A program made the translations under genes and the position numbers. Positions 49,011-60,432 of a stretch of 64,000 nucleotides of DNA are shown here, in pieces. The DNA comes from Eumeta japonica (taxonomy: Eukaryota; Arthropoda; Insecta; Lepidoptera; Psychidae): contig BGZK01001606.1 of assembly GCA_005406025.1 (NCBI GenBank), positions 62,001-126,000 of the forward strand. Direction: 5' to 3'. The notes below the pieces were generated by a model that was not told the DNA's origin, did no database searches, and saw nothing but the letters and a program-made list of their open reading frames with translations. Position 1 is the first letter of the stretch. Each line of letters starts with the position of its first letter.

Positions 49011-49890
49011 TTATTGTACAGTAGGTGTAATTAAAGTTGAATTTTTGAAACTATATTTTATAATTTTTCAAATCATTAACAAAATCTCAGTCATCTCTAC
49101 TGTTTTGGATAATAAGCAAACAAGCAAAAGTTAGAATAAGGAAAACAAAGTTAAGAGCAAATTATACAATAGAGTGTTTAAAATATTCGAAACAATTTTT
49201 AACTTTGTGCACATATTATTTATTATTACAGTATGCGTTTTTTGTTGAATGTCCATTAATTATTTTTGCAAGAGAATAACTTTAATGGTAGATGCCAACC
49301 AAAAAACTTGTTTACATGTTTTAATTAGAACTATTGACCTTTTTTAATTATATGAAGAAGAGCTAAACATGAAAATCGATGGAAAGACGGCGGAGTTACA
49401 AGGCTGTGACATACGGACACGCACAAGCGAGGACGAGACGAAACCATAAATGTTTGTTTATCGTCATTTTAGTTTAGAACCCTGAAAATGGCCGTGACCT
49501 ACGGACGGCGAAGTGTCATTAGTTTTTGAACTTAAAAGGTACCTAAAAGTACACTGTGAGACTTGCGCTACCGCACTGAACAGGCATATCCTTCCATAAT
49601 CATTTTGTTTCAGACTGAAGAGATTTCTCCTAAAGCCAGCCAGCGGGGGCTGCGAAATACCGTCCTTGCGGCGCGGACGCCGGGCACCGTATGGTTATAA
49701 TATATATTGCGAGGCACGTGACATTTAAAAATAGGTTAGTGGATTTGGTCGTAGTCAGAGTTTTATTACGGTATAAAAACAGGAAAATATTGGGCGTCCA
49801 CGACGAATACGTACCGCACATATAACCAACTGGACAAAGAGTTTGTAATCACAATTGTTATCTCTCATAGTGCTATGATGATTTACCGTG
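49011..49890. other. Stretch without recognised gene
   Basis: AT-rich. A GC patch at 49625-49695 begins with an acceptor-like TTTTGTTTCAG, but no exon is supported. Confidence 0.4.
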
Positions 49891-49894
49891 TGGT

Positions 49895-49990
49895 ACACAT
49901 TTGGTCTCGACCTCGATCTCCATTCAATCCCGACCGCACTCTGACGGTGTTCTTTATCTCGATTTAGATTTCTTAGGTCATTTCGGTCTA
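49895..49990. repeat. Degenerate six-base-period block 4
   Basis: GTCTCGACCTCGATCTCCAT, CAATCCCGACCGC and TTATCTCGATTTAGATTTC keep the same hexamer rhythm as the other blocks. Confidence 0.5.
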
Positions 49991-50382
49991 AGAACATCTG
50001 AAATATTGAATTTACCTTTAGGTATAACGATGAATTAACAGATTTTTTCTTTCTATAAATATTGATACAAATGTTAATACAAAGCTTTTTAAAGAAACGT
50101 CCATTCACAGGCACATTCACAGTCCGTCAACAATTTCCACCTGGGACTATTTTTTGTGTATTACTGTGTATGAAGGAATGTCTATAGATTATTAATAAAG
50201 TTGGTATAAGTATGCAGGAGCGTGCCCCAGCCGGCGTGAAAAACGATATTATAAACTGTTCGGCCAAGTACGAGCCAGATTTATGCAACGACGGTTCCAT
50301 TATTTAGTTAAACAGTATCAAAACTAATTAAAAAAATCGATATTATATTTACATGTAACACATTTTAAACATATACAATGAA

Positions 50383-50418
50383 ATCGACTTGGTGCATACG
50401 TTCATGCACCAAGTCGAT
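50383..50418. repeat. Perfect 15-bp inverted repeat
   Basis: ATCGACTTGGTGCAT, a 6-base loop, then the exact complement. Its role is unknown; it may be a local inverted duplication or a small terminator-like hairpin. Confidence 0.8.
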
Positions 50419-50789
50419 GTGGTTTTCAGTGATTTGTTGAAATAGGCTTAGCTTTAATGTTTGTTTCGCTAGCAATCGTCCTCAATTTCGACTGCATAGT
50501 TCTAACTTTTGTGATATCAAATATGTTGCTTAGCTAGAACTAACATTTACTGTTTGTCTGTGCAATTGTCATAGGGTTTTAAAGATATGTTTTTTAGCTT
50601 GGGTGCAAATTTTTTCTAACATCTGTCACTGACTCCGCCCACGTATTTGAAAGTTTTGTATTATCCATGGAATTTAGATCAGGGTTATACATACGATTTT
50701 TGGTCTACGACTGGATATTATTAGTTCTAGATTGGAATTTTCAGATGTTTCTTGTGATGTTGTAAAGGATAGGTAGCATTTCTGACCGG

Positions 50790-51030
50790 GTGATTAGATT
50801 GCAGAGTGGATGAATGGACGGACGGGTAATGGGTGGATGGTCGAATGGGTGAATGGGTGGATGGTTGTATGATTGGATTGTTATATGGTCAGTTGTGGAT
50901 GAGCGGATAGGTGGATGGGTGGATAGGTAGATGAACGGATAGGTAGGTATACGGATAGGTGATTTGTGGATATCCGGATGGCAGGCTGGCTGAACAGTCG
51001 GATGGCCGAACGGTGGAAAAATGGATGGTC
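50790..51030. repeat. GGAT/GGGT minisatellite
   Basis: About 240 bp of imperfect four-base units (GGATGGGTGGATGG, GGATAGGTAGATGAACGGAT). It gives repetitive frames on both strands (for example HPPIHPFDHPPITR-like text) that are not genes. Confidence 0.8.
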
Positions 51031-51290
51031 GGCCGGACAAATGATTGGGATTGAAAGCACGATCGAGCCCGGAGTTGAGACCAAAACTGGCATCAAATTT
51101 AAAAGCAAGGCCAAAATCGGAGTCAAGAACCAATAAACATCGGAATCAAAAATGGAACCGGGACCAGACTTATAAGCAAGGGACTGGTACTGAAATTGAG
51201 AACGAGACCAAAATCAGAATGCCGGGGATTTGGAGGTGAAATCGGAAAGGGGATCGGGATTTTGATTTTATTGAGATCATGATTGAGGGA
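51031..51290. repeat. Degenerate six-base-period block 5, opposite orientation
   Basis: GATTGAAAGCACGATCGAGC, GAAATTGAGAACGAGACCAA and GGAAAGGGGATCGGGA have the same rhythm as block 2 on the other strand. Directly adjoins the GGAT minisatellite. Confidence 0.6.
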
Positions 51291-51354
51291 AAGGCCACGC
51301 GATATTAAAATGTGAAGGGTTCATTATCCGGCTAATATTATCAGTCTATTAAAT

Positions 51355-51530
51355 TTTAATCACCCCACTGCTGAGGCGTACTCTCCTACAATCTTTTTAT
51401 TTCAGAATTAAGGGCTTGGAGTTTGGGCCAGTGTGGAAGATTTATTCTCGACGTAAGGTGGCCAACGGGGGGCTCAGTGTGGGCGGAGAGCTACAACCGC
51501 AAGTTGTTTCCAACGTGATGACAACGCCTG
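51355..51530. repeat. Lepidopteran CCCCACTGCTG repeat fragment
   Basis: CACCCCACTGCTGAGGC then AAGGGCTTGGAGTTTGGGCC and GGTGGCC recall a common repeat (CCCCACTGCTGGGCAAAGGC, then GGGCTTGGAGC). This explains the splice-like TTTTTATTTCAG and GACGTAAGG signals inside. Confidence 0.45.
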
Positions 51531-51792
51531 AAACGTCTTAATATGCTTTCCGAAATACAATAATGTATAATTATAATAAAATTTTCATTTCAAGCAAGAC
51601 ACTAATGCCTTTCTTCTAATCTTCTTGGAATTGAAATGCTTTGTTCATAGGTCGTTATGGTGTTATTTAACGGAAATATTATGATTGCCATGAAATCAAT
51701 GTGTAATTTTTGATCTGAATACGTCTTTAAATTTGCTTCCATAGTGGAAGGCATTTCAGAAAAAAAATGATAATAAAAGGAGGGGATGCGGT

Positions 51793-52122
51793 TTGATGCT
51801 GCAGCTACATATCTATCACCTATATCCAAAATTTAATTATAACGAACAAAAGTTCGAATTGACGGGTCATCTGCCATACAGTCCGGATTTAGCACCCAAA
51901 GATTTCTATTCATTTCCAAGCGTGAAAAATAAATTACGTGGTCAACGTTTTTCGTGGCGCGAAGAGGTCGTTAATGCTTTCAAAATGCAAGGTTTGGAGA
52001 TACCTCAATCAGAATGGAAAAAAATGCAATGCAAAAGTGCATTCATATCGAATATTTTGAAAAGCAATGAAACCATATTAAATGATAGATGTTTGTTTCT
52101 TTCTGACATTCCAGACTCATAA
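51793..52122 (+). pseudogene. Mariner-like transposase C-terminal fragment
   Basis: Contains KFELTGHLPYSPDLAPKDFY then SFPSVKNKLRGQRFSWREEV and LEIPQSEWKKMQCKSAFISN. YSPDLAP.D is the last catalytic block of mariner transposases. It belongs to another subfamily than the element at 5503. The catalytic Asp blocks before it are absent. Truncated and dead. Confidence 0.8.
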
Positions 52123-52394
52123 ATAGCAGCTCTCATAACTAAACGAAATCCGAAGGACTTCTTAGAATTCAAAAATAATTATACATATAATTCGCTCATA
52201 GAAAATGTAATATTATACCTTACATACATATTTACGTAAAAAACATGTATTCACGTAAAATACGCGGCGTATCCACGACAAGCCAAACCCCGATTTTTAT
52301 TTTTATTATTCGATTAATTACTTTTTGTATTTTCAAAGTTTCCAGAATTGTAGCCACCACATTTGATTGATGATCTTTTATTGTCTGGGAAATA

Positions 52395-52490
52395 GAAAAC
52401 TTTGACAGACATGAACGGATGGACGAATATTGTAAGCTTAGTAATAGGGTTTCGTTTTGTATCCTTCGGGTACGGAAGCTCAAAAGAGAT
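52395..52490 (-). repeat. Decayed head of a GGGTTCCG-type repeat
   Basis: GACAGACATGAACGGATGGA then AATAGGGTTTCGTTTTGTAT and CCTTCGGGTACGGAAG resemble the GTCCGTC plus GGGTTCCGTTTT…GGTACGGAACCC end of the family seen at 40212, in another orientation. Confidence 0.45.
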
Positions 52491-53115
52491 CAAAGTCAAA
52501 ACGGGGCATAACCTTTTCACATTATGGGCGATGTGTGCTCGGGTTGTGGTGTATTATTGTTGTCGCTTTACTAAGAATATATTTTTACCGGTTGTGGTTC
52601 GCAGGGCAAAATTTGACTTAATGTCTATTGCAATGAATAAAAAGAAATAATGGAAACAATTTTATGGATAAATTATATCAGATTGTCGATGCCCAATATA
52701 AACTGGCGTAACGTACCAGAAGTTCACATTTATTTCCCGGAGGGATAGACAGAGACCACAGAATTAAAACTTGGTATCATCTCTGCATACTTCTTTTGCT
52801 CGTCTAATTAGGATGTCTAAGATGCTTTCAATATAAAATACACTAATAATCACTAGATATTAAAAACTAAAAGTCAGTATCCGCGTTTATGTGTCTGTTG
52901 GTGCGCTTAGTTATTCTTAAAACACGAAATAGCTTTGACATGTTTGATACTATCTTACAAATAATTTTTGGAGTTTACTTCCTAAGAATCGATTTTTATA
53001 TAAAGCCTCCGATATGGAAATTTCATGAGTAATAAAGCAAAAAAGTATTTGAATCTACTACTATTATTAGCACTGCGTTCAATGGAGTCGATGTTTTATA
53101 ATAAAGTCAAAAAAA
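52491..53115. other. Stretch without recognised gene
   Basis: AT-rich, nothing recognised. Confidence 0.4.
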
Positions 53116-53117
53116 TA

Positions 53118-54445
53118 TTTTCAGACCATTAACTGTATTTCACAGGATGCGAAATCTTCATGCATTCACAAAATGTGTGAAGGATGCATCCAAACTAGGG
53201 TGCTTTTTTTTTGAACTATTTTTTTTTTCGGTCCCATGGTGAAATTTTGTTGGAAGTACCATAAAAAAAAATCCCTGAAAGTTTGAGCCCTTAATATTAA
53301 TATTAAGTACTAGACCAAGGCGTGTAAAGATTTCCCATTTAAAATACACGTAAAACTTGATTTTTTTTTTATTTTAAATTTTTTAACTCAGAGGCATTTA
53401 ATGGGATTTTATCTCGCCCAAAGACGAGTCTTCTTCAGAATTGAACACTCTACAAAAGTCTCCATTACAGTAAAGTCATAACTTCCACCTACGGGGTAGT
53501 ACAGGCCCCTAAACCTAGTTTTTCCATAAAATTCGGGTTTTTTTGGATTTACCTCGTAAACAACACTAGCTACGGAAAATCGTAAATGACAAACTTGTAG
53601 AAAATTTAATTTCCTACAAAAAAGTCTTTGGCACCAAATCGTTAATATTAATACTTTTTGAGATACACAGATTTTAAGTTAAAGTGGTATGGAATTCTTA
53701 AGTTAAATTGTTAAATAAATTAATTTCACTATAAATTGTCATTTAAATCACCGATTATTTATATTTTACATTACAAACGATTGATTTTTCAGTGCCTCAC
53801 AACCTAATTTCTTCATTTGCTGACAACAACATCAGTGACTTTGTGACTCCAAACTCGTTTTACGTGTATTTTAAATGGGAAATATTTACACGCCTTGGTC
53901 TAGTAATTAATATTAAGGGCTCAAACTTTCAGGGATTTTTTTTATGGTACTTCCAACAAAATTTCACATGGGACCGAAAAAAAAACTCAAAAAAAGCGCC
54001 CTAATCCAAACACTTCTTCACTGACGCGGAATTCCACCCTAATGAATTTCTTCTTCACCAGTCCCTTATAAGGTACCGCCTCGTTATCATATCGTCCGTA
54101 GGCCACGGAATGTACTAACAAATCCGTCTGACGCACTCGCGGTCGAGGTCTAAAGGCTTATTAAAGTAAACGAATCCAATGCTTAAACTATAGGAATAGA
54201 ATACCCGTAGTCATTAATGTCTAAATAGGCCATCCCCTAACACTTCCGTGGACGCTTCTGGACCTGCATGTACAGATGGGTCCAACTCGTGTTGGTTTTT
54301 CGGTTGTTTCCTATGCCGAGGTGAATCCCTTGAGGAATTGTCCATAGCACAAATCATGCGGCGTCAGTACCCCGTGTACTGGTCCGGCCGTGGTCGGTGA
54401 AGCTTTCACAATCTTCCAGTGAATAGTATAGCTGATGTAGTTGTT
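53118..54445 (+). mobile_element. Jockey-type LINE 3' remnant, split by a hAT MITE
   Basis: Around 53118-53195 it reads TVFHRMRNLHAFTKCVKDAS. After the MITE (54004 on) it continues KHFFTDAEFHPNEF and then, frameshifted, to CCGTAGGCCACGGAAT. The 3' UTR follows: CGTCTGACGCACTCGCGGTC, GGGTCCAACTCGTGTTGG and TGGTCGGTGAAGCTTTC. Every block matches the end of the complete element at 63045-63475 (KDASERFFAIAESHPN, CCGTAGGCCACGGAAT, GGACCCAACCCGTGCTGG). It is 5'-truncated. Confidence 0.8.
53196..54003. mobile_element. hAT-type MITE with 8-bp target duplication
   Basis: 808 bp. Termini TAGGGTGCTTTTTTTTTGAA and, inverted, TAGGGCGCTTTTTTTGAG. ATCCAAAC occurs at 53188-53195 and again at 54004-54011, the 8-bp duplication of hAT elements. 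The inverted arms are long (about 170-180 bp, containing TTTCAGGGATTTTTTTTATG and ACACGCCTTGGTCTAG). Removing the element and one ATCCAAAC restores the LINE frame KDASKHFFTDAEF. No transposase. The 63- and 70-codon frames on its arms are mirror images of each other, not genes. Confidence 0.92.
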
Positions 54446-55017
54446 TCATTGCACTAGGGTACGTGCGTTAGTTTTGAATTTTTTGCTTGCTCCTTGTCAT
54501 AAAAGGGGGAAAAATAGCATAACTAACACTGGTTAAACCTTATGAGATATATCAAAATGACATACTACGAAGTTCTATATCATAAAGAGGTCTACAGAAA
54601 ACTAAACGATATATGTCTATTCCAAAGATAACTCGGAGCAATAGTTTTTATCTTTTGCATTTATAAGGGATATGTTTGCGAAGTTATTATAAACAATATA
54701 ATATTCATTCTTATCCAGTTAAATATGTTAATTACGCAGGGCATTTAATATAGATTAAAATTGCCCTATTCATCGTTTAACATGTAAAAATGAAAGTTTA
54801 GATGTTTGTTTCCTATGCATTTTAATATCGTTCATCTGATTGGGTTAAAATTTTGGTGTGTTGTACGCGCGAATGGGAAGGTTTTATTTGTTGTCAATTT
54901 CGTTCGAATGTTTGTACTTTGAACGCGAACTTCGGAAGCGACACTAAAAACCTTTTTACTAGTAGAAAGTTAAACTATATCTGTGTAAAATAAGCCACTA
55001 AATTTTTCGTTGGCTTC

Positions 55018-55190
55018 ATTTAAATCGGAATCTCGACTGGTAGCGAAATCTGAATAGGAGCGGGACGGGGGTGGAATCAAAACCGTGATGGAGAACCGGA
55101 TTGTGATCACTGTCGGGGCCGGGGCCGCGAGCGGGACTGTGGTGCGACCGACGGCGACACTGATCGATACTGTGGACGATATAAAGAACA
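55018..55190. repeat. Degenerate six-base-period block 6
   Basis: AAATCGGAATCTCGACTGG, GAGCGGGACGGGGGTGG, GTCGGGGCCGGGGCCGCGAG and GACTGTGGTGCGACCGACGG follow the six-base rhythm in the purine-rich orientation. Confidence 0.5.
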
Positions 55191-57705
55191 AAGAATAACG
55201 ATTTTCGTTAGGCCACACAGAATCATCTTCACGTACAATAGATAATGGAAAAGAGATGTCCCTTGAATCGAAATATTGGGACCATCAAATCAGGACAATT
55301 ATCAAACATATGCTATTGAGGTTGACGCAGTATGTACACACACGCGACTCGCCATGAACAATGTATTAGAGGGGATGAATTCACTTCCCATTGCATTTGG
55401 GAGTGCACAGCGTGCAGCAGAGTAGTTCGCTCGTAATCATCTTTGGCTCGTCTGTCGTACATCACTGTACACTGCTTATCGTGTTAGTACAATGATCCTA
55501 TTCTCTGAATTATTTGGGCGGCCGTTGCAATAGTTTGAAGTGCTGTGTTGTGTTCGTCGAGACAGGGAAATCCCAAGAAGCCACATTCGTGAAGCACACG
55601 CCGGAAGAATTCGGTTTTAGATTTCCGTCATCTAAATTGCTTTAGGTATATATCTTCTGAAATTTGCTAACAATACATTCATCTATAACTGTTCTGTTAA
55701 TAATCACAAAGTAGGCATTCACAATTTTATATAAGCCTTCCAATATTATATGTATAAAGGTATTGCCTTCGGATGATGCAAGCTATTCATTCTCAAACAT
55801 TATGATAATAGGCTATGATGATTTTCAATTATAAACCAAAAGTCACTAAGCAAATATTGATAACCGTTACTATTATTTAAATAAGAAAATGTATATAAAA
55901 ATCTGGTCAAAACATAGCCGAAATCAAAGCCAGACGCAGGGTTTACGCAAAAGATGAACTTTGTTATGTCCAAAGTTACGGATAGTTAAAAAGGGTTGGT
56001 AATTAATGGGTTTTAAAGAGATTTTCTGTTGCTTCGATCGACACTCGCATCGAGACTGACGAAAATCTCGGGATCTGAGATATAAAAATTAATTATTTGT
56101 TCACATCAACAAAACCGTTTCCTCATAACAATACAGATAAATTTTCATGGGTAAATATATTTTCAGCAGAGACGTGCACCCAATGATGCAATCCTTATCT
56201 TTTGTTTGCGAACCTTATCACTACTTTTGATATACTATTTCTTTTAAGGCGAGAGAATCTTAGATTTTCCTTTTTCAATAACAATAAAGATTTATTTATT
56301 CGTCTTCGAATATAATGTACTTGTCGTTATGCCTCAACCATGCCGTATTTTCGGGACGCGCGTGCCAAAACGATGCGTTCGATTACGGAATTTGTTTAGA
56401 AATTTCGGGAAGCCGCTTCGATGCCTTAATTTTCACAGGATTTAGGCGGCGCCTCTTCAATTAAAATAGACAATTAGTGTGCGGCGGGCGGCTGCCTGTC
56501 GCGATCTGGCCACGTCTCCAGCGAATGCAAATTTACTGCTCAAATATCTAAGTCGGACAGCTCCGATGGGAACGCGTAATTGAAACGATAAAAATAGGAC
56601 TAAAGTAACTTGAAAGTTATTGAATGTAAGCGTAAATGAGAATCTGACGACTCGTGAAATTAAGGAGCCGGTCCCTTTTACGATATTTCTCGATAATAAT
56701 GTATTAATTATGAATATACGGCGTTTTAGAAAGTTTGGATTATGTTACAGAAATGCGTAGGTAAGCAGTAAAATCAACATAAAACAATATTTCTATTTAG
56801 ATTGTTAAAAATATTATAGGGAATACAAGGTGCATTAATTTATTACGGCCCTTTTTATGAATGCACGACAAATCAAAATACGACACAGCGTTAATTCATT
56901 TTTTATAAAGGAAAATAGAAAAATATTCGAGATAATTGTATTATTTTAAAATATACTATATATATAAATATATATTATTTATTTTGTCTTTAAGCGATAA
57001 AAGCACTCTTTTACGCTTTGACATTTTTAAATTTGTATATGTGGGACGTACGTCAGAACGAAGTAACAGTTGCCGACTAATTAAAACAATACGACATGCG
57101 TGGAGCGGCGATCAAGCGGGGCGCGGGCGGGGCGCAATGCAAGTTCCGACACATTCATGTTAGAATCAATTTGTTGCGATTGGCAGTCCCGATAATCGCG
57201 AAACCGTATAACCGACACATTCTATCTCATTTAAGTTCATACAAACCCTTCTATGACGTATTAAAACGTCAAAAATTTGCTCACTAAGGAGCTCGTTTTT
57301 TCGATCACAATACCTTATGTGATTTTTTTATTATACTAAATCTCATGCTATATTTGATGCAAAATATTCATTATCTTTCAAATTCTATAATTATGCGGGT
57401 TTTTCGTAAATAGTTTGTACTTAGAATTTATGACTCTTTTAAATAAAAAAAAATATAAGACATGTGTTACGGACAGCCGGCAACTAATGTTAATTCGAAT
57501 ATTGTATTGTGTCTTATACGGGCTTGGTAAGAATTATTTTGTAATTAGTGTTTATGTTTGTGTTTTTTATTATTGATGTATTTTATTAAAGAGTTTTTTT
57601 TGTCTAGTTTTTTATTACCCGGGTAGGGACTAATTTTAACTAAGAATATTTGTGTGCTATTGTATATTTGTTTTGATATATAACATAACGTTTGAAATGT
57701 AATGT
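55191..57705. other. 2.5-kb stretch without recognised gene
   Basis: AT-rich with GC patches at 55370-55470, 56340-56580 and 57095-57150. A frame around 55385-55425 (HCIWECTACSRVV) faintly recalls LINE zinc-finger ends but is too short to call. Otherwise nothing. Confidence 0.4.
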
Positions 57706-57708
57706 GCG

Positions 57709-57882
57709 TGTGAGTTGCATACGAAATTGTACTTTGGTGGGGAGGACCAATGGTAGGCCTTGAAAGCGGCCGTCATTACGGTACAGCCGCAAATCGGTGT
57801 CTCATGCGCTAGTGGCGCCAATGCATAAGCATAATGAAGTGCATGGCCACGCCTCCCCAATTAAAATGAAGCAACTCACATG
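57709..57882. mobile_element. Small foldback element before the LINE
   Basis: TGTGAGTTGCATACG…TGGGGAGG on the left and CCTCCCCAATT…GCAACTCACA on the right are inverted. It is about 170 bp, GC-richer than its surroundings, and has no coding capacity. Confidence 0.5.
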
Positions 57883-57888
57883 TACAAA

Positions 57889-57928
57889 GGATGCACCACC
57901 TATAAAATGCAGTGAGAGTGGTGCATCC
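57889..57928. repeat. 11-bp inverted repeat near the LINE 5' end
   Basis: GGATGCACCAC, an 18-base loop containing TATAAAA, then GTGGTGCATCC. It lies just before the presumed LINE start. Confidence 0.7.
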
Positions 57929-58862
57929 AGTCAAAAGTTCAGTCAGAGCGCTCGGCCCGAACGGACGCCCCCACGCGCCCGCTCCCAGTGCTCTCTCTAC
58001 TACATTATTTCACATTGTGTTTTCTGTGCCGCTCGCCGCCCCGCGACCCTGCCGACCGAGAGTCCGCTGCGCCGCCAGCCGCCACGCTCCACAGCCAATA
58101 ATATATTTTATCATTTTAGGTTCTTTTTAACCCGCTGAATTTTTGAAATCTTATAATTAAGCTTTCACAAATAAAGCGATCGTTTTCAATAAATCCCTTA
58201 AGGTCAAATCACGAAAAACCTAACGGTGCCAACGAGGTGATTTGCAGCGAGACCCGGGCGCTGGCCTTTCCCCTTCAGGGAACGGCAAACCCGGACGGAC
58301 CTGGGACCACCGGCATTGGAGGGTGCTCCTCGCCGATACCAGGTGTCGCCCGCCCACCCTCCATCATCCCTTACTCCATCCTCCGTACCCCATTTGCTAG
58401 GTCTATAACAGACCTAGCTCGGCTACGGAGCAGTTAGGGCCGCTAGGTCAAAACCCGCGCGCCCCTTAGTTCGAAATTAAAAGCAACAAAATTTTAAAAG
58501 ACATACAAGACGACACACCGCGGAAAATAACCCATAGTATTCACGTATACCTGCCGCCAAGTTCCGGGAAGCCGGCCGGCCGCCCAGCGTCGTCTATTGT
58601 TCGACTGGAGAACAATAGACGGCAATTAGACACCTGCGCTGCGGTCGACAACTGCACGGTTGAATGCCTACGGCCTTACGTTCGCATAGTAACGCTATAC
58701 AACGCATTTAAAATAAAAATAATCCCATTCTAAATTAATAATTTAAACTAGAACACTATGGGCTAGGAATCCCCCTGCCCACCCGGGGCGGGAGGGTCTG
58801 GCCCTAAAAAACAGATAACATTTAAATTCATTCAACAAGTCCTAACGAAAGCGCTGTCCGAA

Positions 58863-60251
58863 ATGGGATATGAAGCGCCTCAGGACTTAGTAAATAAACT
58901 CATCGCGAGAGTGACCCCCGTTTCGAGCCGTGCCTCGAGCCGTGCCTCGAGCTGCACGGCATCACCAATTAAGACAACAAAAAACCAAAACAAACGCCAG
59001 GCGAGCTCATCGTCGTCTGACGAAGGCACGACGTGCTCCGACAGCACAGTCGTAGGATCGGACAGTGAGTCTGAAACCAGCACTAAGTCATTTACCCTCG
59101 TAGAGGGAAAAAATAAACGAGCGTTAAAAAAGTGCTCAAAAAAGCGAAGACGACTCGCGGCCAGCCGGAGATGGACATAGACCCATCACCGGCGCCCACA
59201 ACGTGTGCAAATGACGCACAGCCCCAAAACGGTCCAAACAACTCAGACTACGACCGACAGGGCCTCCACAACTAATTCTGGGTCGAAGCCTAACGCTCCC
59301 CCCAAGATCAAACCCCCCCTCCCATCTATCTACTGAAGGGATCCAATTTCGTAAAAAATTCCACAGATTATACGTGTCTGCGCATTAATTATTCCAAAGC
59401 AATGAGAGTTGCCGAGGATAAAATTAAAATAACAGTCCCAGACGTTGAGACATTTCGCAGTCTCAACAAATATTTGATCAAAAATAAAATCCAATTTCAC
59501 ACCTACGCTCTTGAGGAAGAGCGTAAGTTGAAAGTGGTCATCCGAGGTGTCCCCGAGGATATCTGTACGGATGACATAAAATCCGACCTTGTCAACCAAG
59601 GCTTTCCAGTCGTCGCGGTATACCGCATAACCCGTAGAGACGGGTCTACCACAGGACTGGTCTTAGCAGTCTTACCCAAGACTGATTAAGCCAGAGCCAT
59701 CTCTCGCAACCTGGTTATGCGGAGAGGCCACATACAACTCGAAAGTATGTGGCCTCTCCGGCATCCGTGTGGAGGCTCCACCTAAGAGAGGAGTACCGAG
59801 CCAGTGTCACCGCTGCCAGCAGTACGGACACGCAAGCGCGAACTGCCATGTGTAGCCGCGCTGTGTCAAATGTTTGGTCCCCCACTGGACCAGCGAATGT
59901 TCGCGCTCTAAGGACTTAGATGATAAACCTGCCTGCGTTAACTGCGGGCAGGAACATACCGCAAACTATAGAGGATGCCCCAAAGCACCCAAAGTAGTAT
60001 CAAAACCAACGAACAGAACGGACAAAAAGCTGCTCAATAATAAAAAAGCACCGCCTACCAAGGACGCATTAAATTTTCCCGCCCTAGGCGCGAAAAAATC
60101 ACCTAAAACCATAGACGACATGTTTGCCCCGCGCCTATGCCCTCCTCCAATCCGTGGGTTAAGAAACAGCTCCCCAGGGCTGAACCGGAACCGTCACGGG
60201 AGACAAACCGCCGTAGTCCACCCGAGCCGGCTCCCGCACGTCAATACATAA
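58863..60251 (+). pseudogene. LINE ORF1 (gag-like), frameshifted
   Basis: Three frames in turn. 58863-59180: MGYEAPQDLVNKLIARVTPV with a Ser-rich stretch that includes a tandem SSRA duplication. About 59180-59689: VAEDKIKITVPDVETFRSLN then KLKVVIRGVPEDICTDDIKS, an RNA-binding PRE_C2HC-like domain. 59770-60251: knuckles CHRCQQYGHASANC, CVKCLVPHWTSEC and CVNCGQEHTANYRGC. Breaks are a shift near 59150-59180, a stop at 59687, an inverted duplication at 59720-59760 and a stop at 59853. The product would coat the RNA in the ribonucleoprotein; this copy cannot make it whole. Confidence 0.82.
59720..59760. repeat. 16-bp inverted duplication inside LINE ORF1
   Basis: CGGAGAGGCCACATAC, a 9-base loop, then GTATGTGGCCTCTCCG. 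Only the right arm fits the expected protein (near GLSGIRVEAPPKRG), so the left arm looks like a templated inverted insertion. Confidence 0.85.
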
Positions 60252-60432
60252 ACGAAAATAGTACATTTGCAGACGACATCCAAACGGTGATGTTCATCAT
60301 AAACACCATCAAAAGCTCGGAAATCTCTGAGTTCGCTAGGGACCTCCGGTCATGCAGAAATGGGCAAGAAAAATTATACGTTCTGGTTAAATACCACCAT
60401 CTGGTGGTCAGACTAGAGTCCATATAGGCTCA

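Noticed and set aside
49605..49700. Acceptor-like TTTTGTTTCAG before a GC-rich patch
   Set aside because: No donor, no homology and a stop soon after.
50741..51133. 130-codon frame rich in His, Pro and Ile
   Set aside because: Translation of the GGAT minisatellite and hexamer block.
51390..51460. Possible + strand exon (TTTTTATTTCAG … GACGTAAGG)
   Set aside because: The sequence fits a common lepidopteran CCCCACTGCTG/GGGCTTGGAG repeat, and there is no partner exon.
53158..54004. Two similar open frames of 63 and 70 codons in opposite orientation
   Set aside because: They are the inverted arms of the hAT MITE; the shared protein-like text reflects the inverted repeat.
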